Below, one piece after another: positions 6,957 to 15,376 of a stretch of 31,647 nucleotides of DNA (the stretch's first letter is position 1; each line of letters starts with the position of its first letter). The position numbers were made by a program, and so were the translations under genes. Origin of the DNA: Phocaeicola_A sp963652075 (GTDB lineage Bacteria; Bacteroidota; Bacteroidia; Bacteroidales; Bacteroidaceae); contig CAVJRQ010000018.1 of assembly GCA_963652075.1 (NCBI GenBank), positions 1-31,647 on the forward strand, given 5' to 3'. A model generated the notes under the pieces. The model saw only the letters and a list, made by a program, of their open reading frames with translations, ran no database searches and was not told the DNA's origin.

Positions 6957-8584
6957 TATTTTTTATTTCGTTGCAATGTGGGCAACGGCACTTCCCGGCG
7001 TATAGACGTTTTCAGTTCCTGTCCCGCCTTCTTGCCTCGCCAAACGAAGATGTCCTCCTTGCTGAGCGGACGGATGTAGTCGAACCAGGCGAACGAGGGC
7101 AGGTAGCGTTTGTTCGCCGGCAACAGAGGCAGAGGATAGAGTGTGCCCGATGTCCTCGGACTGGCCACAATCTTCTGTATCTTCCTTTCGCTCATATAGA
7201 TGTTGAGCACGCTTGTCTCCGCACAGTTGGCACCGATGATGGTGCTGTCCTTGTCGTCGATGGGGAAATAGACGATGCATACGTTTCCCGTCACCTCGGC
7301 ATGGTCTATCTCTCCGCCCACAAAATAGGCTTTCATCTCTTTGCCGCTCACCTGGTTGTAACAGGTGGAGTCGATGCTTTCGATGGACATGGCCTGATTG
7401 ATGACATGAGCCCAGTCGACGGTACTGTCGTTCATGTACACCTTAATCTCCTCGCCGAAGAGTTGTTGGTTCTCGTTCCACACAATCGGATTGTTGTACA
7501 TCGTCATGCACGAGTCCTGTGAGTCGAACACCATCGAATCGCACACGGCCTGTAGGTTGGTCTTGTAGGCGCGCACCTTGTAGTAGGCGAAAGTCTTGCG
7601 GTAGACGGAGTCGGTGTTGTAGTTGTACGACACCATCTTCAGCGTGTCGGCGTGCAGGTAGAGGCTGTCGCCCTGTGAGTAGTTGATGGCCACGGCACTG
7701 TCCGTCGCCATGGCATAACCTGTCAGTTCGTTGTAGTAGCAATATTCACCTGTCAGTATGTTTTTGTTCTCCACGTCGGTCATCACCACATTGCGGAAAG
7801 CTTCGCCATAGCCAACGGTGCGGTCGTAGAACAGACTGTCGCCTACCAGTTGGCGGCTGCCGTTCACCAACACCGAACGTTGGAGCAGTTCGGCCTGTTG
7901 GGAGGCGGTGTTGTAGAACCCCATCTCGGAATAGATGTGGTTCTCGCCGTTGTCGATGTTGGACGGCCCGACGATGTTGGCTACCTTGCTCAAGGTGTTG
8001 TAGCGCAAGGTGTCCGAGGTGAGCGTAAACTTGGGGTTCACCAGTTTCACATTGTAGTTGAACACGGCGAACTTCGTCGCGGGACTGTATTCTCCCCAGT
8101 CCGAGGTGAGCACGTTCTCTTCGTCCATCAGTGTTCCCCCCTCGAAGAAATAGCCCAGATTGAAGATTCTGTCGTAGTTGAGGCTATCGGTTGTGAGCAC
8201 GGTATTCTTGTTCTCCATGCGCACGTTCTCGCGCACTTGGGCTATCTGCGTGTTGCCGTCGTAGAAGAGCCAGTCGCCGTAGAGAAACAGCGTGTCGCCC
8301 TGGTTCATCTTCACATTGCCGAAAGCCTCGAACGAGTTCTTGGCTTCGTAGAAGTAGGCACTGTCGCAATACATGTAGACACTGTCGTGGCGAAACACCA
8401 CGTTGCCGTCGAGAATCTGCGCGTCGGGGTTCTTCAGCTTATTGAAGCGCAGTTCATCGGAGTGAATCAGGTAAACCTTGGACTTCTTTTCACCGTTGTT
8501 GCCCGGGTGGGTGGTACGTACCTGCGCCATGCAAAGGCCAAAAAAGCACAGGACACCCGCCAAGAGCATCCTATGCCTTTTCAT
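6956..8584 (-). CDS. OstA-like (LptA/LptD N-domain family) envelope protein
   Basis: An OstA_2-type protein of Bacteroidetes, related to the beta-jellyroll repeats of LptA and the N-terminal part of LptD that bind LPS in the periplasm. From the ATG at 8584 it is 542 residues and starts with a clean signal peptide (MKRHRMLLAGVLCFFGLCMA, then Q). Starts at 8605 (ATG) and 8611 (TTG) only lengthen the n-region. The body is rich in repeats of the form 'GDSLFYD', 'TDSLNYD' and 'ADTLKMVS', about 20 residues apart, as expected for stacked strands. It lacks an outer-membrane barrel, so it is LptA-like rather than a full LptD. It lies between surA-like genes and mutL in one transcript, consistent with outer-membrane assembly. 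Confidence 0.8.
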   Translation of the reverse strand: MKRHRMLLAGVLCFFGLCMAQVRTTHPGNNGEKKSKVYLIHSDELRFNKLKNPDAQILDGNVVFRHDSVYMYCDSAYFYEAKNSFEAFGNVKMNQGDTLFLYGDWLFYDGNTQIAQVRENVRMENKNTVLTTDSLNYDRIFNLGYFFEGGTLMDEENVLTSDWGEYSPATKFAVFNYNVKLVNPKFTLTSDTLRYNTLSKVANIVGPSNIDNGENHIYSEMGFYNTASQQAELLQRSVLVNGSRQLVGDSLFYDRTVGYGEAFRNVVMTDVENKNILTGEYCYYNELTGYAMATDSAVAINYSQGDSLYLHADTLKMVSYNYNTDSVYRKTFAYYKVRAYKTNLQAVCDSMVFDSQDSCMTMYNNPIVWNENQQLFGEEIKVYMNDSTVDWAHVINQAMSIESIDSTCYNQVSGKEMKAYFVGGEIDHAEVTGNVCIVYFPIDDKDSTIIGANCAETSVLNIYMSERKIQKIVASPRTSGTLYPLPLLPANKRYLPSFAWFDYIRPLSKEDIFVWRGKKAGQELKTSIRREVPLPTLQRNKK

Positions 8585-8628
8585 GTTATTCTTTCCGTAG
8601 GACATATCCAATTACATTCTGTAAATGA

Positions 8629-9993
8629 TCAATGAATCCAACCCGGATACTTGAAGTCGCAGTTTTGCCAGTTCTCATTGATTCTTACGTATGTATTTTT
8701 CTGCTTCTCGCGTATCCATTTGTCCAGTTTCTCGTTTTGGCGTTTGTTTACCACCACGTCTTTCAGCTGTTGGTAGTCATCGGTGATGGTTGCCTTGTGT
8801 CCGTTGATACGGGTTTTCAGGCGTACGATGACACAGACATTCTTTTGCTTGTCGTTGATCATGGTGAAGGCGTTCGATATCTCGCCCACATTCATCTTGT
8901 CCACCACCTTGGCGATTTCCGCCGGCAGTTCCTGCATCTGGAATTTTGAAGTGCCGGTACGTTTGTTAGGCAGCAGACCGTGGTTGTTGCGCGTGTCCTT
9001 GTCGCTCGAGATATACTGTGCGGCCTCCTCGAAGGTGAACTTGCTGTTGCGGATGTCGTCGGCGATGGAATCCAGACGCAGAGAGGCTGCGTCTAGGTCG
9101 GCCTGAGCCACCTTCGGAATGAGCAGGATGTGGCGTACCTTGATGCGGTCGCCCCGTTTTTCGATGAGCTGGATGATATGGTAGCCATATTCCGATTCCA
9201 CAACCTTTGACACCTTCTTGGGGTCTGTCAGGTTAAAGGCCACGTTGGCGAAGGCAGGGTCGAGCGAGCCGCGTCCCATGAAATCGAGTTCACCGCCATG
9301 GATGGCCGACCCGGAATCTTCGGAGTAGAGGCGTGCCAGTGTGGAGAACTGCGTGGTACCGGAGTTGACACGTTCGGTATATTCGCGCAGACGTTCCTTA
9401 ATCTGGTCTATCTCCTCTTGCTGAATCTTTGGCTCGATGGTGATAATCTGCACTTCCACCTGCGTGGGGATGTAGGGAATACTGTCGGCGGGCAGGTCCT
9501 TGAAGTAGCGCCGAACTTGTGCCGGTGTCACCTTGATGTCGCCTACTATCTTCTCCTGCATACGTTGCACAATCATCGCGTCGCGTATGTTGTCGCGCAG
9601 CTCCTCACGGATTTTGGTAGCGGTCTTGTTGAAGTACTCCTCCATCTTTTCCTTTGAACCTATCTGGCTGATATAGAAGTTGGTCTGCTCTTCTACGCGG
9701 CTCAACACGTCGGACTCGTCCACCTCGATACTGTCGATGGCGGCTTGATGAAGGAAGAGTTTCTGGATAGCCAGACGTTCGGGAATCACGCAATAGGGGT
9801 CACCTTCCAACTTCTGGCCTTCATATTGCGCCCGAATCCGTTCCTCTTCGATATCCGATTTCAGAATGGCTTCGTCTCCAACCACCCAAACCACTTCGTC
9901 TATTACATTGTCCTGCGCAGACACCGCAATGCTGGTACACAGCGCACACAGCAATAATAAACTTCTGAAACTTAGCAATCTATTCATTTGCAT
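8629..9993 (-). CDS. surA: SurA-like periplasmic chaperone / peptidyl-prolyl isomerase
   Basis: A periplasmic chaperone for outer-membrane proteins. The 454-residue length and layout match SurA: a signal peptide to about residue 26 (VSA-Q), a helical N-domain at about 27-165, a first parvulin domain at about 177-279 and a second at about 286-394, then a C-terminal helix. The first parvulin domain has the usual HGGELDFMGRG and YGYHIIQL blocks. The second is more diverged, with a normal RHIL start. The start overlaps the previous stop: ATGs at 9993 and 9987 both lie inside it, which suggests translational coupling. It is the second-longest of three related genes in a row and the only one with full SurA architecture. 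Confidence 0.9.
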   Translation of the reverse strand: MQMNRLLSFRSLLLLCALCTSIAVSAQDNVIDEVVWVVGDEAILKSDIEEERIRAQYEGQKLEGDPYCVIPERLAIQKLFLHQAAIDSIEVDESDVLSRVEEQTNFYISQIGSKEKMEEYFNKTATKIREELRDNIRDAMIVQRMQEKIVGDIKVTPAQVRRYFKDLPADSIPYIPTQVEVQIITIEPKIQQEEIDQIKERLREYTERVNSGTTQFSTLARLYSEDSGSAIHGGELDFMGRGSLDPAFANVAFNLTDPKKVSKVVESEYGYHIIQLIEKRGDRIKVRHILLIPKVAQADLDAASLRLDSIADDIRNSKFTFEEAAQYISSDKDTRNNHGLLPNKRTGTSKFQMQELPAEIAKVVDKMNVGEISNAFTMINDKQKNVCVIVRLKTRINGHKATITDDYQQLKDVVVNKRQNEKLDKWIREKQKNTYVRINENWQNCDFKYPGWIH

Positions 9994-10840
9994 CTTTATA
10001 ATAATAAATAATTTCGTTCTTGTCTGTCGCCCGCTTGACGAGCTCGTCCTTCACCTGTTGCATGAAGTCCACTTGCCGCAGGTTCATCAGCATCTCTTTC
10101 ACTTCGTTGTAGGCAAAGTCCAAAGGCTTTACTTTGCCGGCTTCCACCATCTCCGTCACATGGAGGAAATACCAATAGTCCTTGTCCCTCACCTCTACCT
10201 CCGGGTCAGAAGAGAGCGCGCTTTGCGTGAGTCGCGCGGAGGAGGGAATCTTTCCCGTCACATCCGCCAGCTCCGTCCATTTGTTCAGGAAGTAGGTGTA
10301 GTCCACCGCGCCTTTCAGGCTGAACTTCTCCAGCTTCTCCACGTTCTCGGGGGTGAGCTTGTGGCACCATGTACGTACGTTCTGTACGCCGCGTTCGCCC
10401 ATGGGCACTTTGATGAAGATTCCTTTTATCAACGGGCTGTCGAGGACAAACAGTTTTTGGTTCTGTTCGTAGAAAGCCTTCACGTCGCTGTCCGACACCT
10501 GGTTGGCCAACTTCTGCGCTATCAGGTTCTGTTGGTAGGTGTGTATCACAAGGGCTTTGCGGTAGTTGCTCACCAACGCCTCTATCTTGCTGTCACCTGC
10601 CACGTTGCGTTGCGCCTTCTCGTAGAGGAGGACATCCTCCACCCAATTGTGTATGTAGTTTTCGGCATATTGCGCACTGTCCTTCCTTGGCAGGTCGGCA
10701 GGCAAGGCTTGGGCAAGGTCCTCCAGAAAGAGCACCTGCTCCCCAATCTCCACCAAAGGAGTCTTGCCTCCGAAATCATGCTTCTTTTGGCATGACGACA
10801 GGAGCAACAACAGGACTGACCATATCCACAAAAACCTCAT
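9980..10840 (-). CDS. SurA-related lipoprotein without a clear PPIase domain
   Basis: A 286-residue predicted lipoprotein with a short hydrophobic leader and a lipobox LLSSC whose cysteine is residue 17. The body is mostly helical. It has a SurA-N-like start (LVEIGEQVLFLEDL; compare 'VGDEAILKSDI' in SurA) and a PPIase-like tail, but the parvulin signature blocks (HGG, GYHII) are missing. It may act as a chaperone only. It lies 43 bp after the third parvulin-type gene and overlaps surA by 14 bp, so the three are probably made together. The lipoprotein call is sound; the chaperone call rests on weak similarity and context. Confidence 0.75.
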   Translation of the reverse strand: MRFLWIWSVLLLLLSSCQKKHDFGGKTPLVEIGEQVLFLEDLAQALPADLPRKDSAQYAENYIHNWVEDVLLYEKAQRNVAGDSKIEALVSNYRKALVIHTYQQNLIAQKLANQVSDSDVKAFYEQNQKLFVLDSPLIKGIFIKVPMGERGVQNVRTWCHKLTPENVEKLEKFSLKGAVDYTYFLNKWTELADVTGKIPSSARLTQSALSSDPEVEVRDKDYWYFLHVTEMVEAGKVKPLDFAYNEVKEMLMNLRQVDFMQQVKDELVKRATDKNEIIYYYKDANE

Positions 10841-10883
10841 CCCTTTTTCGCTTTGTGCTTAATAACTAACGAAGATACTGCTT

Positions 10884-12152
10884 TCATCCGTTCCCTTGGT
10901 GGATATTAACGGTTTTTAATTCCTCTTCGTTTATTTCAACTTTATATTTCTTCCTCAGTCTCTCTTTCCAAAGCTCTCTGCGATGTGCCGAGTAGTCAGC
11001 GTAGACCTGTGAATAGACATCCTCGTAACTCTTTGGGCGTTTCTTCAACACCTTTCCCCGTTTCACCACGACAGTGTCGTCCTCAGGCAGTTGACAAGTC
11101 TCTTGTTTGAAGACAACCCTATCCACCAATGAGTCGGTTCCTATCCGGTAAAGTCCGCATGCATAGGGCAGACGGATACTGCCTTTCTCTCTGTCAGCAA
11201 GGGACTTTAGCAGGGAGTCCCATTGATTTTGCGGAGCGGATTTCAGCAACTTCTTCACGCGCTTTGCCGTCGCTTTGTTGCGGCAGACCACCACCGCCCC
11301 CCTGTAATGAGGGAGTTCCCATGAATAGTTTTCGCGGTGTGATTTGAAATAGTCCTTTAGCAGGCCTGGCAAATCTTCCTCTTCTGCTTGCAGCGTCTCG
11401 TCTTGTTCCAACGCCTCCCGCAGCAGCGCGTCCCGTATCTCTGCCCGCAGAAAGAGCGTTCGTTTCTCCTCCTGCGTGTCTTGTGCGGTGGCATCTTCGG
11501 CATGTTCATGGTGCACGTCCCTCCCGAGTAGCTGTATCAGATGCACGCCGGCGGGCGACACGAACGGACGACTGAGTTCGCCCACCTCTAAGGAGCGTAT
11601 CTTCTGTTCGATGACCTCCATGGTATGGTGGGCCGGCAGGATAGTCAGTTCACCGTAGATGCCGTCGATTGGGTGGTTTTTCGCTTCCATCACCATCCGC
11701 TCAAACTGGCCGTCGGCAGATGCCTTACGGTAAATATCCTCCATCTTGTCACAGGCTTCCTGAATGAAAGCCCGGGAGGAGCTTTGGGGCAGATGGATGT
11801 AAAGGTGCGCAATGCGTACACAGGCTGTTTTGTGTGCGTCGGTCTTCGTCATCAAAGGCTGTCCCCTCCTGCCGTCTTCAACGACCCTGACATTTAGCTG
11901 TTGGCGGAACGCTGGCAGCGTATCCAGTCCTTTGCTCTCGGCTTCCAGAGCCGACAGCTTCAGGTCAATGAAAGTCTGTAAGAACGCTTCGGGAGGCAAC
12001 AGGGAATCTGCACGGTTCTTCGTATAGGCGTATTCGAACTCCGAACGGAGAACCTCCCGTCCACCGATGCGCAGCAACACCTGGTCGGCATCTTGCCCAA
12101 AGACGAGGGCGAAAGGGCTAAGGAGCAGGACAGCGATTGATAACCTTTTCAT
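10884..12152 (-). CDS. Parvulin-type peptidyl-prolyl isomerase (PpiC/SurA-like)
   Basis: A 422-residue secreted protein. The signal peptide is about residues 1-19 (ending VFG, then Q). A SurA-like N-domain includes 'LLRIGGREVLRSEF'. A parvulin domain at about 113-226 starts at 'RIAHLYIH' and ends 'AGVHLIQLLG', with DGIYGELTILP in place of the usual GG(D/E)LG block. A long charged C-terminal half rich in Lys and Glu follows. It starts 6 bp after the leuB stop with GGTGG in between, so it shares the leu transcript unless an internal promoter exists. It is the first of three consecutive SurA-related genes and probably folds outer-membrane proteins. Confidence 0.82.
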   Translation of the reverse strand: MKRLSIAVLLLSPFALVFGQDADQVLLRIGGREVLRSEFEYAYTKNRADSLLPPEAFLQTFIDLKLSALEAESKGLDTLPAFRQQLNVRVVEDGRRGQPLMTKTDAHKTACVRIAHLYIHLPQSSSRAFIQEACDKMEDIYRKASADGQFERMVMEAKNHPIDGIYGELTILPAHHTMEVIEQKIRSLEVGELSRPFVSPAGVHLIQLLGRDVHHEHAEDATAQDTQEEKRTLFLRAEIRDALLREALEQDETLQAEEEDLPGLLKDYFKSHRENYSWELPHYRGAVVVCRNKATAKRVKKLLKSAPQNQWDSLLKSLADREKGSIRLPYACGLYRIGTDSLVDRVVFKQETCQLPEDDTVVVKRGKVLKKRPKSYEDVYSQVYADYSAHRRELWKERLRKKYKVEINEEELKTVNIHQGNG

Positions 12153-12158
12153 TCCACC

Positions 12159-13223
12159 TTACGCTTTGCGGATGTAGTTGACAATCCATTCGCCCACCTC
12201 AGAGGTAGAGTAGGACTTTTTGTCTTCCACCTGGATGTCGCCCGTACGCACCTCTTCGTCCAACGACGCGTCTACGGCTTTGCGGATAAGCGCACCCTCG
12301 TCCTTGCAATCGAAGTATTCGAAGAGCATGGCCACGGACAGAATCTGCGCCAAGGGATTGGCGATGTTGAGACCTTTGGCTTGAGGCCATGATCCGTGAA
12401 TCGGCTCAAACACCGGTGTGCTCTCACCCGTAGAGGCGGATGGAAGCAATCCCATGGATCCGCTGATGCAAGAACCCTCATCGGTCAGAATATCGCCAAA
12501 GGTGTTTTCCGTAACCATTACGTCGAAGAATCGCGGCTCTTGAATCATACGCATGGAAGCGTTGTCCACATACATGTAGTCTGTCTTCACCTCGGGATAC
12601 TTGGGTGCCATCTCCTGGGCTATCTGACGCCACAAACGGCTCGAAGCAAGCACATTGGCCTTGTCTACCACGGTCAGGTGCTTGTTGCGCTTCATGGCAT
12701 ACTCGAAGCCTACCTTCAGGATGCGTTCAATCTCCGGACGGGTGTACATGTTGGTGTCGTAAGCCCGCTCGTTGTCTTGGTATTTCTCTCCGAAATACAT
12801 GCCTCCCGTCAGTTCGCGGATGCAGATGAAATCCGCTCCCTCAACGAGGTCGGCACGTAGGGGTGACTTGTGCAACAGGCATTTGAAAGTTTGCACAGGA
12901 CGGATGTTGGCAAAGAGTCCCAGCTTCTTGCGCATAGCGAGCAATCCCTGCTCAGGACGAACCTTGGCGGTAGGGTTGTTGTCGAACTTGGGGTCGCCAA
13001 CGGCAGAGAAGAGCACGGCATCAGCCCGTTTACAGGTCTGGAAGGTCTCTTCGGGGAAAGGGTCGCCCACTTTGTCGATAGCATCCGCTCCGCAGATGCC
13101 GTATTCGTAGCTCACCTTGTGGCCGTATTTCTCGCAAACGGCACTCATCACGTTTACGCCTTGTGCGGAAATCTCAGGACCGATACCGTCACCGGGCAAC
13201 ACTGCAATCTTAAATTCTTTCAT
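12159..13223 (-). CDS. leuB: 3-isopropylmalate dehydrogenase
   Basis: LeuB oxidises and decarboxylates 3-isopropylmalate to 2-oxoisocaproate with NAD, the third step of leucine synthesis. The same enzyme family handles 3-methylmalate in the citramalate route to isoleucine. It has 354 residues, normal for the family, with the N-terminal PGDGIGPEI at 9-17, the substrate-binding arginines in the 'VRPVQ'-type stretch ('NIRPVQ') and the conserved aspartates of 'GDILTDEGS'. The start is 6 bp from the end of the cimA-like gene and the stop is 6 bp from the next ATG. It is the last biosynthetic gene of the run. Confidence 0.95.
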   Translation of the reverse strand: MKEFKIAVLPGDGIGPEISAQGVNVMSAVCEKYGHKVSYEYGICGADAIDKVGDPFPEETFQTCKRADAVLFSAVGDPKFDNNPTAKVRPEQGLLAMRKKLGLFANIRPVQTFKCLLHKSPLRADLVEGADFICIRELTGGMYFGEKYQDNERAYDTNMYTRPEIERILKVGFEYAMKRNKHLTVVDKANVLASSRLWRQIAQEMAPKYPEVKTDYMYVDNASMRMIQEPRFFDVMVTENTFGDILTDEGSCISGSMGLLPSASTGESTPVFEPIHGSWPQAKGLNIANPLAQILSVAMLFEYFDCKDEGALIRKAVDASLDEEVRTGDIQVEDKKSYSTSEVGEWIVNYIRKA

Positions 13224-13229
13224 AATGTC

Positions 13230-14777
13230 TTATACGTTTTGTGTTTCATAATCGTTTTCTATCACATTGAGCATTTTGATGGTAGCCTTGATAGCCGCCT
13301 CTGTCTGGTCAGCGTCCAGTCCGCGCGTACGTATCTCCCTGTCGAGGAATCGCCAGGTGATGACGGTCTGCACAAAGGCATCCGTACGTCCACCGGGGGG
13401 AATCGTCACGGCATAGTTGGCCAGCATCGGGAACTTACGGCCCAACGTGCCTTTGTAGATTTTGCGCAGAGCCCGTACGAAGGCATCGTATTGTCCGTCA
13501 CCGCTGGAAGTCTCCTCGTACTCGTTGCCATTGATTTGGATGCGTATGGTGGCAACGGGTTTCAGACCTTGGGCCGAGGTGACGAAGTAACTCTTCAGTA
13601 TCACCTTGTTGTTCACGGTGTCGTGCTTTAGCACATCGGAGATGATGTAGGGCAAATCTTCCTGCGTCACCAACTCTTTCTTGTCGCCCAGCTCGATGAT
13701 GCGCTCCGTTACCTTTCGCATCGATTCCTCGTCGAGTTCCAGTCCGAGGTCTTCCAGATTCTTGCGTATATTGGCCTTGCCGCTTGTCTTGCCCAAGGCA
13801 TACTCCCGTTTACGTCCGAACCGTTCGGGCAGGAGCGCGTTGCAGTAAAGATTGTCTTTGTTGTCGCCATCCGCATGCACACCAGCCACCTGCGTGAAGA
13901 CGTTCTCTCCCACAATCGGTTTGTTGGCAGGAATCAAGACACCGGAGTAGGACTCCACCATGCGGCTCACGTCGTTCAACTTCTCTTCGTTGATGTTGGT
14001 CTGTGCGCAGAAGTGGTCCTTCAGGATAGCCTGCACGCTGGCAAGCGGCGCGTTACCGGCCCGTTCGCCCAGTCCGTTGATGGTAGTGTGCAGTCCCTTG
14101 GCTCCGCTCAGTACGGCTGCCAGCACGTTGCTCACCGCCAGGTCGTAATCGTTATGCGCATGGAAATCGAAGTGCTTGTCGGGATACCGTTTCACCATCT
14201 TACGGAAATACTCGATAACTTGTAGCGGGTTGAGTATGCCCAACGTATCGGGGAGCATAAAGCGTTTGATGCTTGTGTCGCGGAGTCCGTCCATCAACTG
14301 GAAGACATACTCGGGCGAATCTTTCATGCCACTGCTCCAGTCCTCCAGATAAAGATTCACGGAGACACCCGTCTTGTCGGCCAAGGCGACTACTTGACGG
14401 ATGTCGTTCAGATGCTCTTCGGGCGACTTCTTCAGCTGTTGCGTGCAATGCTTCAGAGAGCCTTTGGCAAGGAGGTTGATTACCTTTCCGCCCGCTTTCT
14501 TTATCCAGTTGAGCGAGGTGTCGCCGTCCACGAAGCCGAGAATCTCCACTTTGTCGATTACCCCATGCCGGGTGGCCCAGTCGCATATCCTGCGAGTGGC
14601 TTCAAACTCCCCGTCAGACACCCGTGCCGAAGCCACCTCCACACGGTCAACATTCAGCTCCTCGAGTAACAAACGGGCAATCATCAACTTCTCATGAGGC
14701 ACGAAAGAGACTCCGTTGGTCTGTTCACCATCGCGGAGTGTGGTGTCCATGATTTCTATCTTGACGTTTTTTCCCAT
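13230..14777 (-). CDS. cimA: Citramalate / 2-isopropylmalate synthase-like enzyme
   Basis: A second DRE-TIM family synthase, 515 residues. It carries DTTLRDGEQ at 11-19, metal histidines in HFDFHAHND (H206, H208), GLGERAGNAPL near 235-245 and a C-terminal LeuA-type allosteric domain from about 385. It differs from LeuA at 16830-18326 in the substrate pocket (for example VEVASARVSDGEFEA rather than IEAGFPISSPGDF), as expected for a citramalate synthase that joins pyruvate and acetyl-CoA. Databases often label this Bacteroides gene 2-isopropylmalate synthase. The start overlaps leuD by 22 bp. Shared use of LeuC, LeuD and LeuB would yield 2-oxobutyrate for isoleucine. Enzyme family is certain; substrate is inferred. 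Confidence 0.8.
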   Translation of the reverse strand: MGKNVKIEIMDTTLRDGEQTNGVSFVPHEKLMIARLLLEELNVDRVEVASARVSDGEFEATRRICDWATRHGVIDKVEILGFVDGDTSLNWIKKAGGKVINLLAKGSLKHCTQQLKKSPEEHLNDIRQVVALADKTGVSVNLYLEDWSSGMKDSPEYVFQLMDGLRDTSIKRFMLPDTLGILNPLQVIEYFRKMVKRYPDKHFDFHAHNDYDLAVSNVLAAVLSGAKGLHTTINGLGERAGNAPLASVQAILKDHFCAQTNINEEKLNDVSRMVESYSGVLIPANKPIVGENVFTQVAGVHADGDNKDNLYCNALLPERFGRKREYALGKTSGKANIRKNLEDLGLELDEESMRKVTERIIELGDKKELVTQEDLPYIISDVLKHDTVNNKVILKSYFVTSAQGLKPVATIRIQINGNEYEETSSGDGQYDAFVRALRKIYKGTLGRKFPMLANYAVTIPPGGRTDAFVQTVITWRFLDREIRTRGLDADQTEAAIKATIKMLNVIENDYETQNV

Positions 14778-15352
14778 GCCTCTATTTTATCCTTGTTCGA
14801 CAACAGGAAGTCGATGTCATCGAGCCCGTTCATTAGGCAATGTTTCTTGTAACCGTTTATCTCGAACTTTTCGCTTTTGCCTGTGGCTTTGTTGGTGACG
14901 GTCTGTTCCGGCAGGTTCACTTCCACCACCGTCTTTGGGTCGGCCTGAATCGAAGCGAACAGTTCAGCCAGAAACGGCTCGCTCACCACGACGGGCAACA
15001 CGAAGTTGTTCAGCTCGTTGTTCTTATGGATGTCGGCAAAGAAACTGGAGATGACCACACGGAAACCGTAGCCCGCTATTGCCCAGGCGGCGTGTTCGCG
15101 ACTGGATCCCGAACCGAAATTCTTCCCGGCTACCAATATCTCGCCACCGTAGGTAGGGTCGTTGAGTACAAAACTCTTGTTCAGTGTGCCGTCGGCGTTG
15201 TAGCGCCAGTCACGGAAGAGGTTGTCACCGAAAAACTTCTCTTCGCGTGTGGTCGCCTTCAGGAAACGGGCCGGAATGATTTGGTCTGTGTCTACGTTCT
15301 CCAAGGGGAGAGGAACACAGGTACTGGTTATGATATTGAATTTTTGTTTCAT
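14756..15352 (-). CDS. leuD: 3-isopropylmalate dehydratase small subunit
   Basis: LeuD is the swivel-domain subunit that completes the LeuC active site for isomerisation of 2- to 3-isopropylmalate. The 198 residues match the proteobacterial-type length. Family features are 'NVDTDQIIPARFL' near 19-31 and 'FGSGSSREHAAWAI' near 80-93, the substrate-binding signature. It follows leuC by 24 bp and overlaps the next gene by 22 bp, so it is tightly cotranscribed. Confidence 0.95.
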   Translation of the reverse strand: MKQKFNIITSTCVPLPLENVDTDQIIPARFLKATTREEKFFGDNLFRDWRYNADGTLNKSFVLNDPTYGGEILVAGKNFGSGSSREHAAWAIAGYGFRVVISSFFADIHKNNELNNFVLPVVVSEPFLAELFASIQADPKTVVEVNLPEQTVTNKATGKSEKFEINGYKKHCLMNGLDDIDFLLSNKDKIEAWEKTSR

Positions 15353-15376
15353 CGTTCTTGCTTAAAAGGTTATACG

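Noticed and set aside
6443..7522. 359-residue rightward open frame
   Set aside because: It runs antisense over mutL, the small membrane protein and the OstA-like gene, and has no recognisable domain.
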